A stretch of 64,000 nt of DNA from Stereocaulon alpinum (Eukaryota; Ascomycota; Lecanoromycetes; Lecanorales; Stereocaulaceae), in the NCBI GenBank assembly GCA_018257865.1, contig JAEUBA010000013.1:372001-436000 (forward strand), in the 5' to 3' direction. The notes beneath the pieces were generated by a model. It had not been told where the DNA came from and made no database searches. It was given only the letters and a program-made list of their open reading frames with translations. The position numbers were made by a program, and so were the translations under genes. Shown one piece after another: positions 23,969 through 34,648 of the stretch (positions within the stretch are counted from its first letter, which is position 1; every line of letters begins with the position of its first letter).

Positions 23969-24349
23969 TCAAACAAAACTAAACCTATCATTCCACCCCG
24001 TCCCCCTCTTCCTTCCCAAACCCTCCACCCCTCCCCCCTTCTCCCCCACCCCCAACCCTTCCCCCTCCTCAACAATCGTTTCCAACCCCCTTCCCCTTCT
24101 CCCGAACCCACCACCACCACTCCTCCCCCTACCCGAAGAAAACATCTTCCTAACAACCACGAACAACAGAAGAATAGCCGTGACGAAGAAACTCCAAAGA
24201 AATATAAACATGGCTGACTGCGTTGGGAAGGGGAGCGTGTGGAGGGCGTGGGCTTTTAGGTCCGCGAGGGTGAGGTAGTTTGTGAGGGGGGTGGAGTCGG
24301 GGAGGGTGGGGAGGGTGGGGAGGGCGGGGTGGCGGAGCCAGGATGACAT
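23969..24349 (-). CDS. Possible small single-pass membrane protein
   Basis: A 126-aa open frame with a true ATG. It has one strong hydrophobic segment (FIFLWSFFVTAILLLFVVV, about residues 49-67) followed by basic residues (RKMF), then a Gly/Arg/Glu-rich tail. A juxtaposed hydrophobic and basic segment is a plausible transmembrane anchor. The low-complexity tail lies in the C-rich/G-rich strand-switch region and may be a composition artefact, or hide an intron. I recognise no family. Confidence 0.45.
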   Translation of the reverse strand: MSSWLRHPALPTLPTLPDSTPLTNYLTLADLKAHALHTLPFPTQSAMFIFLWSFFVTAILLLFVVVRKMFSSGRGRSGGGGFGRRGRGLETIVEEGEGLGVGEKGGGVEGLGRKRGTGWNDRFSFV

Positions 24350-24720
24350 TGGTGGTGGTTTTGGCTTTGGGTCGGTTTTATGGGTTATAGAATTGGTTCT
24401 GTTGCAGAGTTGGATGTAGTTCTTGTGCTCTAGATTGGGAGGTGGGCTTGGAGCTCGGAATCAACATTGGAAGGTGGTCGATGATGGGAAGTGGTTATTA
24501 ACAAGGGAACTTTGGAATACTTGTACCATTCGTAGCCATCGGTATAGCTTTCCGAATTCAGCCATTTATTACTGAGAAACAAAGGACTGATACACCAGAT
24601 ACGCACATTGAACTAGGCCCTTGTTCTCAAAAGTCGACTTCGTAACAAAGCAGGTGATGCAAACGAGCGCCTGGCACCGTACTCATTATCCCAGGAAAAG
24701 TGGGCTCAGCTCCACATCCT
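24350..24720. other. Spacer
   Basis: 370 bp upstream of the possible membrane protein and downstream of the first NTF2-like gene. Nothing recognised. Confidence 0.4.
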
Positions 24721-25321
24721 TCAAGCAGCGCACCGCGCTAGCTTCTCCATCAACTTTGAATAGTCACCATAAACATCGAGCCTTAGCCTCCAATCAGCCT
24801 TTAAAATCGTCATCAACCAATAACCCCCGACTTACTCGTGAACTTTCTCATCATCCACCCCTTTATGAAAGACCGCGAACGCCTCAATGACAATGTCTTC
24901 CTTCACAGGATCACCTTTCACAAGATAATGGATATTCACTTGCTGATAGATCTTGTCAGGCAAAACATCAGCATGTCCCACGCTACCCAACAATGAAAAA
25001 AATATTAGCATCTTGTATGAATAAGCCTGCGCAGAGACATACACATGCTTCATCATATCTAACACAGTGAAGTACCCATTTATTGTGGGCAGTAGCTCAT
25101 CGTGTCCATGCATTGTTGGGTTTGTTCCCAGAGTCAACTCGGCGTTTGGGGTGAAGAAACCTTTGATATAGCGCGAGGCGTCGAGAGAGTCGGCGGCTTC
25201 GCAGAACTGGAGCATTGATAAGTGTTTGAATGGACGTCCAGGGCGGACAAGCACCAACTCTCTGAAGCCATGCGAGGCTTTTCGAGACGTCTTCTTGGGA
25301 GACCGTCATATTCGTAGGCAT
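24721..25321 (-). CDS. NTF2-like / SnoaL-like protein, copy 1
   Basis: Four exons: 25321-25259, 25206-25043, 24982-24836, 24781-24721; 144 aa. It starts MPTNMTVSQEDVSKSLAW (a second ATG at 25309 matches the start of copy 2 better). The body FCEAADSLDASRYIKGFFTPNAEL ... KIYQQVNIHYLVKGDP ... VIEAFAVFHK is the cone-shaped NTF2-like fold seen in SnoaL-type proteins, and the tail reads ELDVYGDYSKLMEKL. Exon lengths 164 and 147 are identical to those of the neighbouring paralogue, so the splice model is well supported. The first donor (GTTGGT) is weak. The fold hosts isomerases, cyclases and binding proteins; the substrate cannot be told. No catalytic Asp/His set is evident. Confidence 0.8.
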
Positions 25322-25576
25322 TTGTCACTGGGGTCCGGGTTGTGAGTAGTAATTACGATTCGATCAATATATGTTGCCAAAGTAGAACTTGGAATACGAA
25401 TAATGGGTAGAGTGTTTCTTAAGACGACATTTGATTGATGTCAGGACAATGGGGAGAGGGAAACCCTTGAAATATCTGCTTAAGGATGATATTGCCTACG
25501 GGACCTCGCCGAATACGGCACATCGGCTTGGTCGTCGTCTAGCGTGCGCATCAACTCGTAGCACAGCGGGTCAGAT

Positions 25577-26179
25577 CTAGGATATCTGTGCAGGTGACTT
25601 CAACCGCTTCAACTTCTCATCTACCTTTGAGAAGTCTCCAAAGACGTTCATCCTTATAAGTAGATCAGCATACATGCTCCAAAATGGGCTGCTTATCCAC
25701 TTACACATGCATAGCGTTCTCCCCCGGTGCCTTATGAAAGATGATCGAGCCTGCAACAGATACTATCTCCTGCTCAGGATCTCCTTTGAAAGTAAGGTGG
25801 ATGGTGGCCGGCTGGCGCATCTTGTGGGGTAGGATGTAGGGATTGCCGAGGCTGGAATAGCACGCGTAGTTAGCATCACGGACACCTGCAGAGTATATAA
25901 GTCATGTACACACTCATATTCCAGTGTGGATATGTGAGAAGATAGTGACTTCAGGCGAGCCTCTAATTTGCTATACCCCTTTAATGAGGTTCCATTCGGA
26001 AGGTTGAGTTCAGTATCTCTGAAGCAGAACTTGGGCAAACGTAGAGCTACTTCCAAAGATTTGACAGCTTCGAAAAACTAGAGTCTCGGTAGGTAAGTCG
26101 ATGTTCTATGGTGAGATCATATACGCACGTCTTTGGCCCATTGCTTGCTCTTCGAGACGTCCGCTTTTGAGATCGTCAT
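25577..26179 (-). CDS. NTF2-like / SnoaL-like protein, copy 2
   Basis: Four exons: 26179-26129, 26077-25914, 25851-25705, 25652-25577; 145 aa. It starts MTISKADVSKSKQWAKD. The body is FFEAVKSLEVALRLPKF ... HISTLEYDLGNPYILPHKM ... TIHLTFKGDPEQEI ... GSIIFHKAPGENA, ending VMNVFGDFSKVDEKLKRL. It is a tandem paralogue of the gene 255 bp downstream, same strand, with identical internal exon lengths but modest protein similarity, so the duplication is old. The second intron has an excellent branch site (TGCTAAC). Function unknown, as for copy 1; the pair may have diverged in substrate or expression. Confidence 0.8.
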
Positions 26180-26813
26180 GTTCAGGATGTGTGAATAGCA
26201 ATGATTTCGATAGGTCTCGAGAAGACAAATCTCACGATGATACTCAAGTTGACGGAGATCTATGCTGGTAGAGACACTTTACACAAAGTGTTGGTAGTAG
26301 GCATAGGTTTGCGTAGAGATCAAGTAAGAAGGACGTTAGTCTGACAAGGTGTCCTTTGAGTTCCCGGCCAAAACCGCCTCGGATGCTAATTCATTACGGA
26401 CGTAGCCCCATGTGTTTTCGCCACGCCACTCTTGTGCTGCCGTTATCTGTACTTGTCTGCCGCGTCTAACCTGACCCTGTTGATAGGGTTTGGGGTTTAT
26501 TAATAGATAGGCCCTTCATAGTTCGTAGCAGTCTTTGATGTGAGACTGTGGTCACATTTTGTATCTCAATTGGGACAGCTGACCAATGGGTGATCACGAT
26601 TGTCTCAAGCTACCGTAAAGCGACACCCATATGTGCCTGAACGCTATTCATTTGTAGGACTTTTACGGCCATGTCCCGACCTCATTGCCACATTCTTCAA
26701 AGTTGTGCGCTTGACGATTGTTTCAAAAACCTGGTCGAAGTCGTACTCCTATTATGGAAAGCATTAAATCCCAGATTTTGGAGGGGTGACTCTCTAGTTA
26801 TGGCTTCGTATCC
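26180..26813. other. Spacer
   Basis: 630 bp between the NTF2-like copy 2 start and the 3' end of the Vps71-like gene. Probably promoter plus 3' UTR. Nothing else recognised. Confidence 0.5.
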
Positions 26814-27650
26814 TCAAGCGTAGAACTTGAGACATCTACCATCGTCATGTGCCCCTTTACATTCAAGTCCGCATACTCTTGCTCCACATTTCATGCACTT
26901 GACCGTCCCCCAGTAGCCGCAAATCTCACAAAACTGTCTCTGAGGTTTCCCTGCAGGTGGCGGACCAGCACGAGCGGCGTTGTACGACAATGGGGGCCCG
27001 GACAGGAGCGCTTCCATGACCTCTTCAGATGGCGCAGAAGGTACGTATGACTTGAGCAGAGGGTCGTCATCCAATGGATCACTATCCGGCGGAGGCGGAA
27101 GTCCACCCATAGGTTTAGCTGCAGTTTGCGACGGGCCGCTACCAGGAATGGCCCGTAATTCTGATGTAGAGACACGCTTTAGGTTTGGAACAGTTTTGGT
27201 ATGAGGCGTAGTTGCAGACTGCCTCGCCTGTTGTTGCTGAGCAATTGCAGCCTCTTCATCAGCGAGGTGATTGGCGAAAGTCTTTTGGGACATGAGTATG
27301 CGGCGAACATTTGTGGTAGTCTTCTTCGACACTGTGCCCCAAAATCAGAGATAAAAGTTCAGATTATGACACTGTGTGGAAGTCCAACCTCTGCCAGCAC
27401 TGTCTTTCGGTACCGGAATCTGTACATCACGATGACTGTCTTTGTCCAGCTCGGCTAGGTGTTTCAAGACAGCATTCTGCTGTCTCACGGTAGTATCGCC
27501 ACCAGGAAGGCCCAGTGACCTCGCTGCGCGCTTTCTCCCACTCGTTTGCTGGGCAGGTACTTGCACGGTTCCATGTCCAGTATCAGGGACGAGTGCGTAG
27601 CCTGGTGCTCTGACCGATGTCGAATTGGGAAGGACTTCGACGTGAGGCAT
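26814..27650 (-). CDS. SWR1 complex subunit Vps71/Swc6 (HIT zinc finger)
   Basis: Two exons, 27650-27389 and 27331-26814 (57-bp intron with donor GTTGGA); 259 aa. The N-terminal half contains GRKRAARSLG and a coiled segment, then the YL1-contacting region SKKTTTNVRRILMSQKTFANHL-type helix (about residues 90-115) and a proline-rich linker. The C-terminal HIT zinc finger is complete: FCEICGYWG, KCMKCGARVC, LECKGAHDDGRC (C2-C2-C2-H-C order). Homologues (yeast Vps71, human ZNHIT1) are subunits of the SWR1/SRCAP remodeller that deposits H2A.Z. Nuclear function is inferred from homology. Confidence 0.88.
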
Positions 27651-28648
27651 GATGGCAGGTTCATTGAGGGTGCCTATGCCCACGTGGTCTTTATTGCACT
27701 CCTTCAAGTCCTAGAGCTGCCAAGAAAGCCAACTATGTGCAACATTATCGGATCGTTGTCTGATAGTGGAGGAGACAAGTGACCTCGACCGAGCTCGAGG
27801 ACTCTAGCAATAATGCTGATATTTGGGCAAATTATCTATGCGACAAGAGATTGCCCTGCTGAGTTCTTGCAATTCTTCTTTACAGTCACTGTTACAGTAG
27901 ACGGTTGCAGTCAGCCAGGTTGGTGTGCATCGCATCTGGTGCCAAATTGAGCAGTCACGCGCCGCTTCCCTAAGGTATGTTGACAGCCCGACATTTCCCG
28001 ATTCCGGGTGAAGGATTCGCCGACCAACTGGCCAACCCACCGAAGTGGCTACTTGTAGGGCTGAAGCCCGAGGATCTCTAGGGAGTGCCCTAAACGTCAC
28101 CCCGCGAGCCCCCTTCAAGTTCGGGATTCGGGAACTAATCTTGTCGCCTAGCAATCAGCTCCAGAACCATCTCCGGGCGGCTCATAGGGCGAAGGACTGT
28201 TAGTGCCCGCTTACGCGGGATGACTGGTTAGTAGTAGATGAATCCTTCCATCTCAATCTCTCCTCGAGACCTTCAAGATTCCAGGACCGCCAGATGACTG
28301 GGACTGGGAGCGGTAACCATCTGGCTCATCCTATTTCTCAGAGACATATTAGAGTGACTACACCAAATGAAAGCATTTCCGATCAATCTTCTTGGCAACC
28401 GTGAATATTGCAGTTCTGAGTATTGCGCGTGATTTTTTGTGGAGCCGAACGAAGAGATCTCGGGTGGTGAATCATACGTAAGGGGCGAATGCACGAGGCT
28501 GATGTTACATTTGCCTTATACGGGTTTTGCTTATTTTACTCATCCCAAAGCAATGAAGAACAAATACTTTTGCATGAACTTTTCTGTCGTCCTATACTCC
28601 TATTATTACATTTGCTAACACTACGTATACATTGATCACACATCACAG
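27651..28648. other. Spacer and AOX promoter
   Basis: 1 kb between divergent Vps71-like (-) and AOX (+). A 116-codon open frame on the minus strand (27804-28154) shows no motif and I do not call it. The 500 bp before the AOX start should hold its stress-responsive promoter, but I see no diagnostic element. Confidence 0.5.
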
Positions 28649-29794
28649 ATGTATGCACCGGCGAGGCCAACCGCAACGTCCCTCGTCCACAAGGGAGCTA
28701 CGGCCACGCTCTCCCAAGCTGTCCGTCTATTCGATACCTCAGCTACTCGATACGTCAAGCCATGCCTCTTAGCCCAGCACCCCAATCTTTCCTCAACGCG
28801 CCACTTCACCACCACACCACGCACACAGATTCAGGAGAAGTACTTTCCTCCGTCCGAGACTGAACACATCAAATTCACTCGTCCAGCATGGCCTCATCCG
28901 GTATACACAGAGGAACAGATGAACGCCATCAAAGTGGCTCATCGTGAAGCAAAGACGTGGTCTGATTGGACTGCCATGACTATGGTCAGGATATTACGAT
29001 GGGGCATGGATACTGCTACTGGGTATAGCCATGCCGTTGAGGAGGCTAAGAAGCAAGACGGCTCTGTGGTGGCGAAGACCAAGACGTTGTTCCGCTCATC
29101 TCCAATGACGGAGCGGAAATGGCTCATAAGATTCCTATTTTTAGAGAGTGTCGCTGGGGTTCCTGGCATGGTTGCTGGGAGTCTCCGACATTTGAGCAGC
29201 CTACGCCAGTTAAGAAGAGACAATGGATGGTAAGCATTCTTGAGGGACGTCTCTATACTGCCCTAGCCTAACGATGCTCACAGGATCGAGACTCTACTCG
29301 AAGAGGCCTACAACGAACGCATGCACCTTCTGACTTTTATGAGAATGGCAGAGCCAGGACGATTCATGAGGATGATGATAATCCTTACTCAAGGCGTCTG
29401 GTACAACGCCTTCTTCTTGGCGTACCTAATGTCGGCTCGAACCTGCCACCGCTTTGTCGGTTACATAGAGGAGGAAGCTGTTCTCACATACACACGTGCC
29501 ATCAAGGATATTGAGGCCGGAAGACTTCCCAAGTGGCAGAAACTTGAAGCTCCAGAGATTGCCGTGAAGTACTGGAACATGCCGGAGGGTCACCGTTCGA
29601 TGCGAGATCTGTTGAACTACATTCGGGCGGATGAAGCCAAGCACCGTGAGGTCAACCATACCTTGGGCAACCTGGAGCAGAAAGCGGATCCGAATCCATT
29701 TGTGAGCGAGTACGAAGATCCGAGTCGGCCGCATCCGTCAAAAGGAATTGAGAATATGAAGGAGATTGGCTGGGATAGGAAAGAAGTGATCTGA
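28649..29794 (+). CDS. AOX1: Mitochondrial alternative oxidase
   Basis: Two exons, 28649-29229 and 29284-29794 (54-bp intron with GTAAGC..ACAG); 363 aa. A basic, Ser/Thr-rich mitochondrial presequence covers about residues 1-60. The di-iron carboxylate ligands are all visible: E166 (FLFLESVAGVPGM), E205 and H208 (NERMHLL), E257 region (EEEAVLTY), and E311/H314 (ADEAKHREVNH). It oxidises ubiquinol and reduces oxygen to water at the matrix side of the inner membrane, bypassing complexes III and IV without proton pumping. Expression in fungi usually rises when cytochrome respiration is blocked. Length and motifs are normal for fungal AOX. Confidence 0.97.
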
Positions 29795-30412
29795 CGAGTC
29801 GGCATAGATTTGCAGCGTCTTAGCGATTGGTGTTCTGGTGCATCTCCACTCTAACGAGCGATAGAGGGATACGGAAAAAGGCTCACAAGCTTATCAGGCC
29901 GTTGTTGATGAATCGCGAACATGGATTCCATGTAGAAATACCCGAAGCTGTACGAGTACATAAGAGAATATGGGGATACTAAGAGTGAAAGAAGACTACC
30001 TATGCATAGCGTCTCAACATAAACAAGGTTACCTTTCAACATCCACGTCTCCACCTGGTTGGTAATTGAGGTAGTTCTAAAGTTTCAAGCCTCAAAGATG
30101 TACAGGGAAGCTGCAAGGGTAAATCAGCCGCCCATGAGACCCACTTGCAGGACCCCGCCGCTATCGATAGCAACCTAAGCTAGACCGACCACTGTCCCGC
30201 ACCATACCAAGCCTCAATAGCCCACAAAACACACTGCATTCCTTCTCCATTACTAGCTCAAGCTTGCCATTGCCTCATACAGTCTGTCCTTTACTCCAAT
30301 CAACTCCATAGAAGCTATACCGTTGCACCCGTTACACACTCAACTGACCTTGCTACCCGCGCTTGGCTGCAGACAATCCCTCGAAGCGATCGGCAGATCC
30401 CTGCGCCAGGCC
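29795..30412. other. Spacer
   Basis: 620 bp between AOX and the next + strand gene. Short unsupported frames only. Confidence 0.5.
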
Positions 30413-32050
30413 ATGCCACCGAAATCTGCCTTTACAAGCTCATTCTCAGCTTCTGATGCCAACAATGAGGTTGTTTGTCCATTGAGGAACCATGATGGCT
30501 CCAATTGTCGGAAGAGATGTCTGGGCGTGAGTCCCCATAGCTCCCTCATATACACCGGAGAAGCATGTGGAGCTTCGCCATGTGAGAGCTTGCTAACCAT
30601 CAATTGATCCGTAGGAGAAGCGATACCGGTCTATGCAGGAACACATCAGAAGAGCACATCCAGAACATTATATTGCAAAGCTTCCTGCGACCGAGGAGAG
30701 CTTCCAGCTCATGATAAATACCCCACCTTCTGAGCGCCCACCTCCTCCACCTCCACCGCCTCCACCTCAACAACCTCCCCCACCAATACAGCCGTTCGGA
30801 AATTCGGGTACCCAAGATCCACTACCATTGACAAGCGCCGCTAATGGAATAGTCTATGGTCATGAAAGAGATGCATACCCTGGAAATCAGAGCTCTCCCG
30901 CGCCTCCGCGAAGCTTGGAAGACCAATATCCAGCTGCAGCCACAGCCGCCGTAGCTCTAGCACAGCTCCACAATCACCGGCTGGACTCCGACTGGGGCTC
31001 TGAAGCTGTGAGTCAACTTTGAGAACAAATACGGTACATCATGAAGCTTGATTGGGTACTGACAGTTGCTGCCTTAGGACTATGCCTCCGAAAATGAGAG
31101 GAAACAACCTCGAATGCACTCTTCCATTGAGCTGCCGCCCATACAGAATCATACGAACCAACAATCGATACCTCCCTTCCACTCTCCAAGACCTCGAGAG
31201 CTGCTACCCTCCATGATGGCACACTCTCCTCCCGGTCGTTCCTCAACTTTACCCCCCCTTCAGAGAAAAGACTCGATCAAAAGGAACAAACCCGCAAGAC
31301 CTCGAAAGTCTTCCATAACAGAAAATAGCAGGAAACCGAAGCACGAAAAGAAAACCTCGAAAGACTTCTCAAGCTTCCCAAGAAGAATGAGCCTTGAGGG
31401 CAGGAAAGCTTTTTCGGCTGAGCCACCAGGAGCTAGGGAAGCATTTATGGGCAAGAGGTGGGAAGACCTGGTCGAAGCAGCCGCATCCGCAACGGAAGCC
31501 GACTCGGACAGAGATCTGACCCCTGTAAGATCCACTTTCGCCCCATGCTTCTTCAAATCTGCTTACCGCGCCACAGATACCACAATCTCCTCCCTCAATT
31601 AAGCGTGCCTCCCTTCCGCCATTTTCTTCAGTCTCCCACAGCCAGTCTTACAAAGCCTCGCCCCTCGGGAATGCTCTTACGCCCCCACCATCACATTCCC
31701 TTGTAGGCCCAGCCCCCTTTCCCTCCGTGGAAACATCCCTCGACTCTGCTCACTCGACACAATCCTCCGGCCATAATTTTCACATACCCTCTTCTGGTCT
31801 CTCGAACTCTTCCGACACTACCTCACCTACCTTTTATGTTGGGAGCCATCCCGTGCAAATATATTGTGCCGGGTGTAGAAGACTGAGTCTGTTAGGGGAC
31901 AGCTATGCGTGCACTGAATGTATCTCCGGTTTCTGCAGCGATTGTGTGTATAGATTGAGCAGCGAGCAGCACTCTGGAAGATCAAGACCATGCCCGAGGT
32001 GTTCGGCGTTGGGGTCACGCTACAAGCCATTCCAACTAGAATTCCGTTGA
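30413..32050 (+). CDS. Proline/serine-rich protein with zinc-binding ends (C2H2-like and RING-like)
   Basis: Four exons: 30413-30526, 30615-31007, 31078-31524, 31577-32050; 475 aa. The N-terminus has a compact zinc-ligand cluster, C22-x9-C32-x3-C36 followed by H48, H53 and H56 (CPLRNHDGSNCRKRC, QEHIRRAHPEH). Next come a poly-Pro stretch, a basic Ser-rich region with KKTSK and RPRKSS, and a Ser/Pro-rich region likely to be phosphorylated. The C-terminus (about 413-475) has four Cys pairs: YCAGC, CTEC, CSDC and CPRC, spaced like a RING or ZZ-type finger. I do not know a named orthologue. A nuclear regulator or E3-type scaffold is conceivable, but unproven. Confidence 0.8.
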
Positions 32051-32621
32051 GATGGTTAGGGCGCCTGGAAATTGGATTACACTTTCGGACTGTCCCACGA
32101 TGAGCATTTTTCACACATTGGAGGAATGCATCTATGCACAATGTTGCACATACGAAATGATATGGATGATAATATGGGATTGGAGATTTACGTGTAGATA
32201 GAACGGCTGGACGGCAGGCATTTGGGCAGGGTATCGAATTTTGGGAATGGCATTGTGGGTGAGGGATATGGGGTACAAAGCTGTCGGTCAGAAAAGTACA
32301 TAATCTCGCTGGTTCCTGTGCGGTGCATAGGACAGTCACACAGATTTGTTCGGCTTTGCGTCGATGCTTCCAGAATAGTTCGATTTGTGAGATCTTATCA
32401 CCTCTTATGCATAATTATGCTTTTGGTGTCTGGCGATTGAGATCGCACACCACAGTACCAAGGAGCGCCAAAGCGCTCTAGGTAATGCTTCCTTCAATAT
32501 GCAGAACTTACCACTGTACAAATCCCACTCATCTCACTACACCAACATCTTCCCCATTCGCTTTAGATCCCCACTATTCAACACTCTCCACCCACTCCCC
32601 ACATCTCACCAATCAATCCCC
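32051..32621. other. Convergent spacer
   Basis: 570 bp between two convergent genes, C-rich from about 32500. Nothing recognised beyond likely 3' UTRs. Confidence 0.5.
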
Positions 32622-34237
32622 CTATTCACCAGCCCCATAACTCCTCACCCGACTCCAAATAAACGCCTTATCATTCTTCAGCCCAAACTCAGCCCAATCA
32701 GCCGTAAGCTTATTATAGCTCCAATACCCCATCCACGCTAATTTATTATTCCGCGTGGCACCCGCGCCTTTTCGGACATTCATAAGCTGCAGCGCCATTT
32801 TGTAGATGTATTTTGGATTAGGATGACCAGCGTCTGCGCCTTCGGTTTCGATGTGGAGGATGCCTTCTTCTAGTTTTTCTCTTTCTTTGGGGGTAAGGTC
32901 TTGGACTTGGTAAGGGTCGCCGCTGAGTTTCCAGCGGCCTCGGAGCGCGTTGTTCATTACGGCGCTTGGGAGGCCGCCGGCGTGGTGGGTGTGCATGTTT
33001 TCTTTGGTTAGGTGGTGTACTACGTCGCTTGGTTCGCTTGTTGTTAGTAGGGAGGCGCAGGTGCCGTCGCGGAAGAAGCGGAGGTAGCGGTAGTAGGTTA
33101 CTATGTGGACGGGGGTGTTGAAGGAGACTTGGCTGGCTGTGTTGCCGCCTGGGCGGATGTAGTTTACGGTGCTGATGTAGCAGCCGTTGAAGCGGAGGCG
33201 GGGGCGCAGGTTAAACATGTGTTTGTAGGTTGGGTAGGTTTCTGTTAGGGGGAAGGGGTCGGGTATGGGGGTGGGTTCGTCGATGGAGAGGGCTGGAAGC
33301 TCGTTGTCGAGGTCATCGATAGAGAGGGGGAGGGGTCCGCCGGTTATGGTGCGCGTCCATTTGTAGTGCATGCCTGCGAAACCGACTTCGGAGCCGAGAC
33401 AGATGTGTTTCCATATTTTGTGTTCTGTGGATATGAGGTAGGCGAGGCGTTTGCAAACAAGGGAGAGGCGGGCGAAGGAGGCAACGTCCACAATGGCCGT
33501 TTGGAGAAGGATGTTGATTAGGATTTCGGATGGAATGGCTGAGATTGGGCACGGGGGTGGTGGAGAGGCTTCTGTCGGAGGCTCGGCGCCAGGTATGGAG
33601 AGTGTGGAGAAGGAGGATATGAGCTGGGATAAAGATGATGTGGGGGGCCCGTCTAGGGAATGATGGGCGGGATTGGGCACTGTGACAGCGGCATTGGATG
33701 GGTTGGTATTGGTCGGTTTCGACTTAAACGATGAGGGAGGGAAATGTTTGTTTTTATAGAGTCGGTCAACGCCTGCATCAAGCTGGTTTGTTGATTAATG
33801 ATGGGCCATGAGTAAGGGGAGATGGTATAGTGTACTCTGTATGCCTTTCGATAGTGGCTCAGACTGTCCCCTAGATTCCCTTCTGTCTCTCTTTCCACTG
33901 CTCGTTCATAGTGTTCTAATGCCGAATTCGGTTCTTGCCGACTATTTGGATGTATTCCTTCTCCGGCTTCCCCGAGCTTTCGTAGCTCATCCTTGTTCTC
34001 CAAGTCATGGTAGCCATACTCTTCCAACTCCTCAACTTCTTCGATTTCCCGATATGGCTTGTGGAAGGTCGGAGCCGCAGTTCGATCAGGTTGCGCCGTT
34101 CCACCGCTTCTTCGTTGTGAAACCGTTGGTCTAGCGTGTTTGCTTGACGAGGACGCTACTCCTTTTGAGCGCGCTGAAACCTCTTCCTGCCATTGCTGAC
34201 GGAATCGCTCGAGCTCCTCAGCCGTATCGCCTGCCAT
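32622..34237 (-). CDS. F-box protein of the FBXO9 / Pof7 / Hrt3 type
   Basis: Two exons, 34237-33836 and 33782-32622 (53-bp intron); 520 aa. The N-terminus MAGDTAEELERFRQQWQ leads to a helical TPR/MIT-like repeat (SALEHYERAVERE, then LSHYRKAYRLDAGVDRLY). The F-box lies around residues 190-235 (ISAIPSEILINILLQ, SLVCKRLAYLI, IWKHIC). The C-terminal domain (RPRLRFNGCYISTVNYIR ... RYLRFFRDGTCASLLTT ... LRGRWKL) is the signature of FBXO9 proteins. These are substrate adaptors of SCF ubiquitin ligases, implicated in TOR-pathway protein turnover in animals. On the coding strand the middle is extremely C-rich and the last part purine-rich. Confidence 0.92.
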
Positions 34238-34648
34238 ATTCGAAAGTTGTATCTCTCAAATCCGAAATTGGTGCTCGTATATGAGTAATAATGCAGAAGC
34301 GGAATGGCATGAGATCATAGCGCCATCGGGAACAAAGATCGCCGCCGTAGAGTCTGGATGTTCCCCCCAAATTCTGAGTCAATGTTTGAACGGGCCACTG
34401 CAGGGTACCAAGAATGTCAATCTAGGCTTGGCTACCCCACAAATTGCACCTTGCAGATGCTGACATTGCATCTGGACAACGGGATCATGGCTGACTAAGA
34501 TGTGGCGGCGACCATATGAACTGGACATATATCAAACAGCTTTTCTTTCCATATGTTATTGAATTGTTGATGATACCATTGAATGGGTTATCTGTGAAAG
34601 TTGCCTGGAAAACCTCTAAACAACATCTTGATATTGGAGGGCATAGTC
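34238..34648. promoter_or_regulatory. Shared divergent promoter, F-box gene / PNPOx-FNR gene
   Basis: 411 bp between two start codons on opposite strands. Both promoters must lie here. No specific element recognised. Confidence 0.4.

Noticed and set aside
27804..28154. 116-codon minus-strand frame between the Vps71-like and AOX genes
   Set aside because: True ATG but no motif, signal peptide or splice evidence; composition is like the surrounding spacer.
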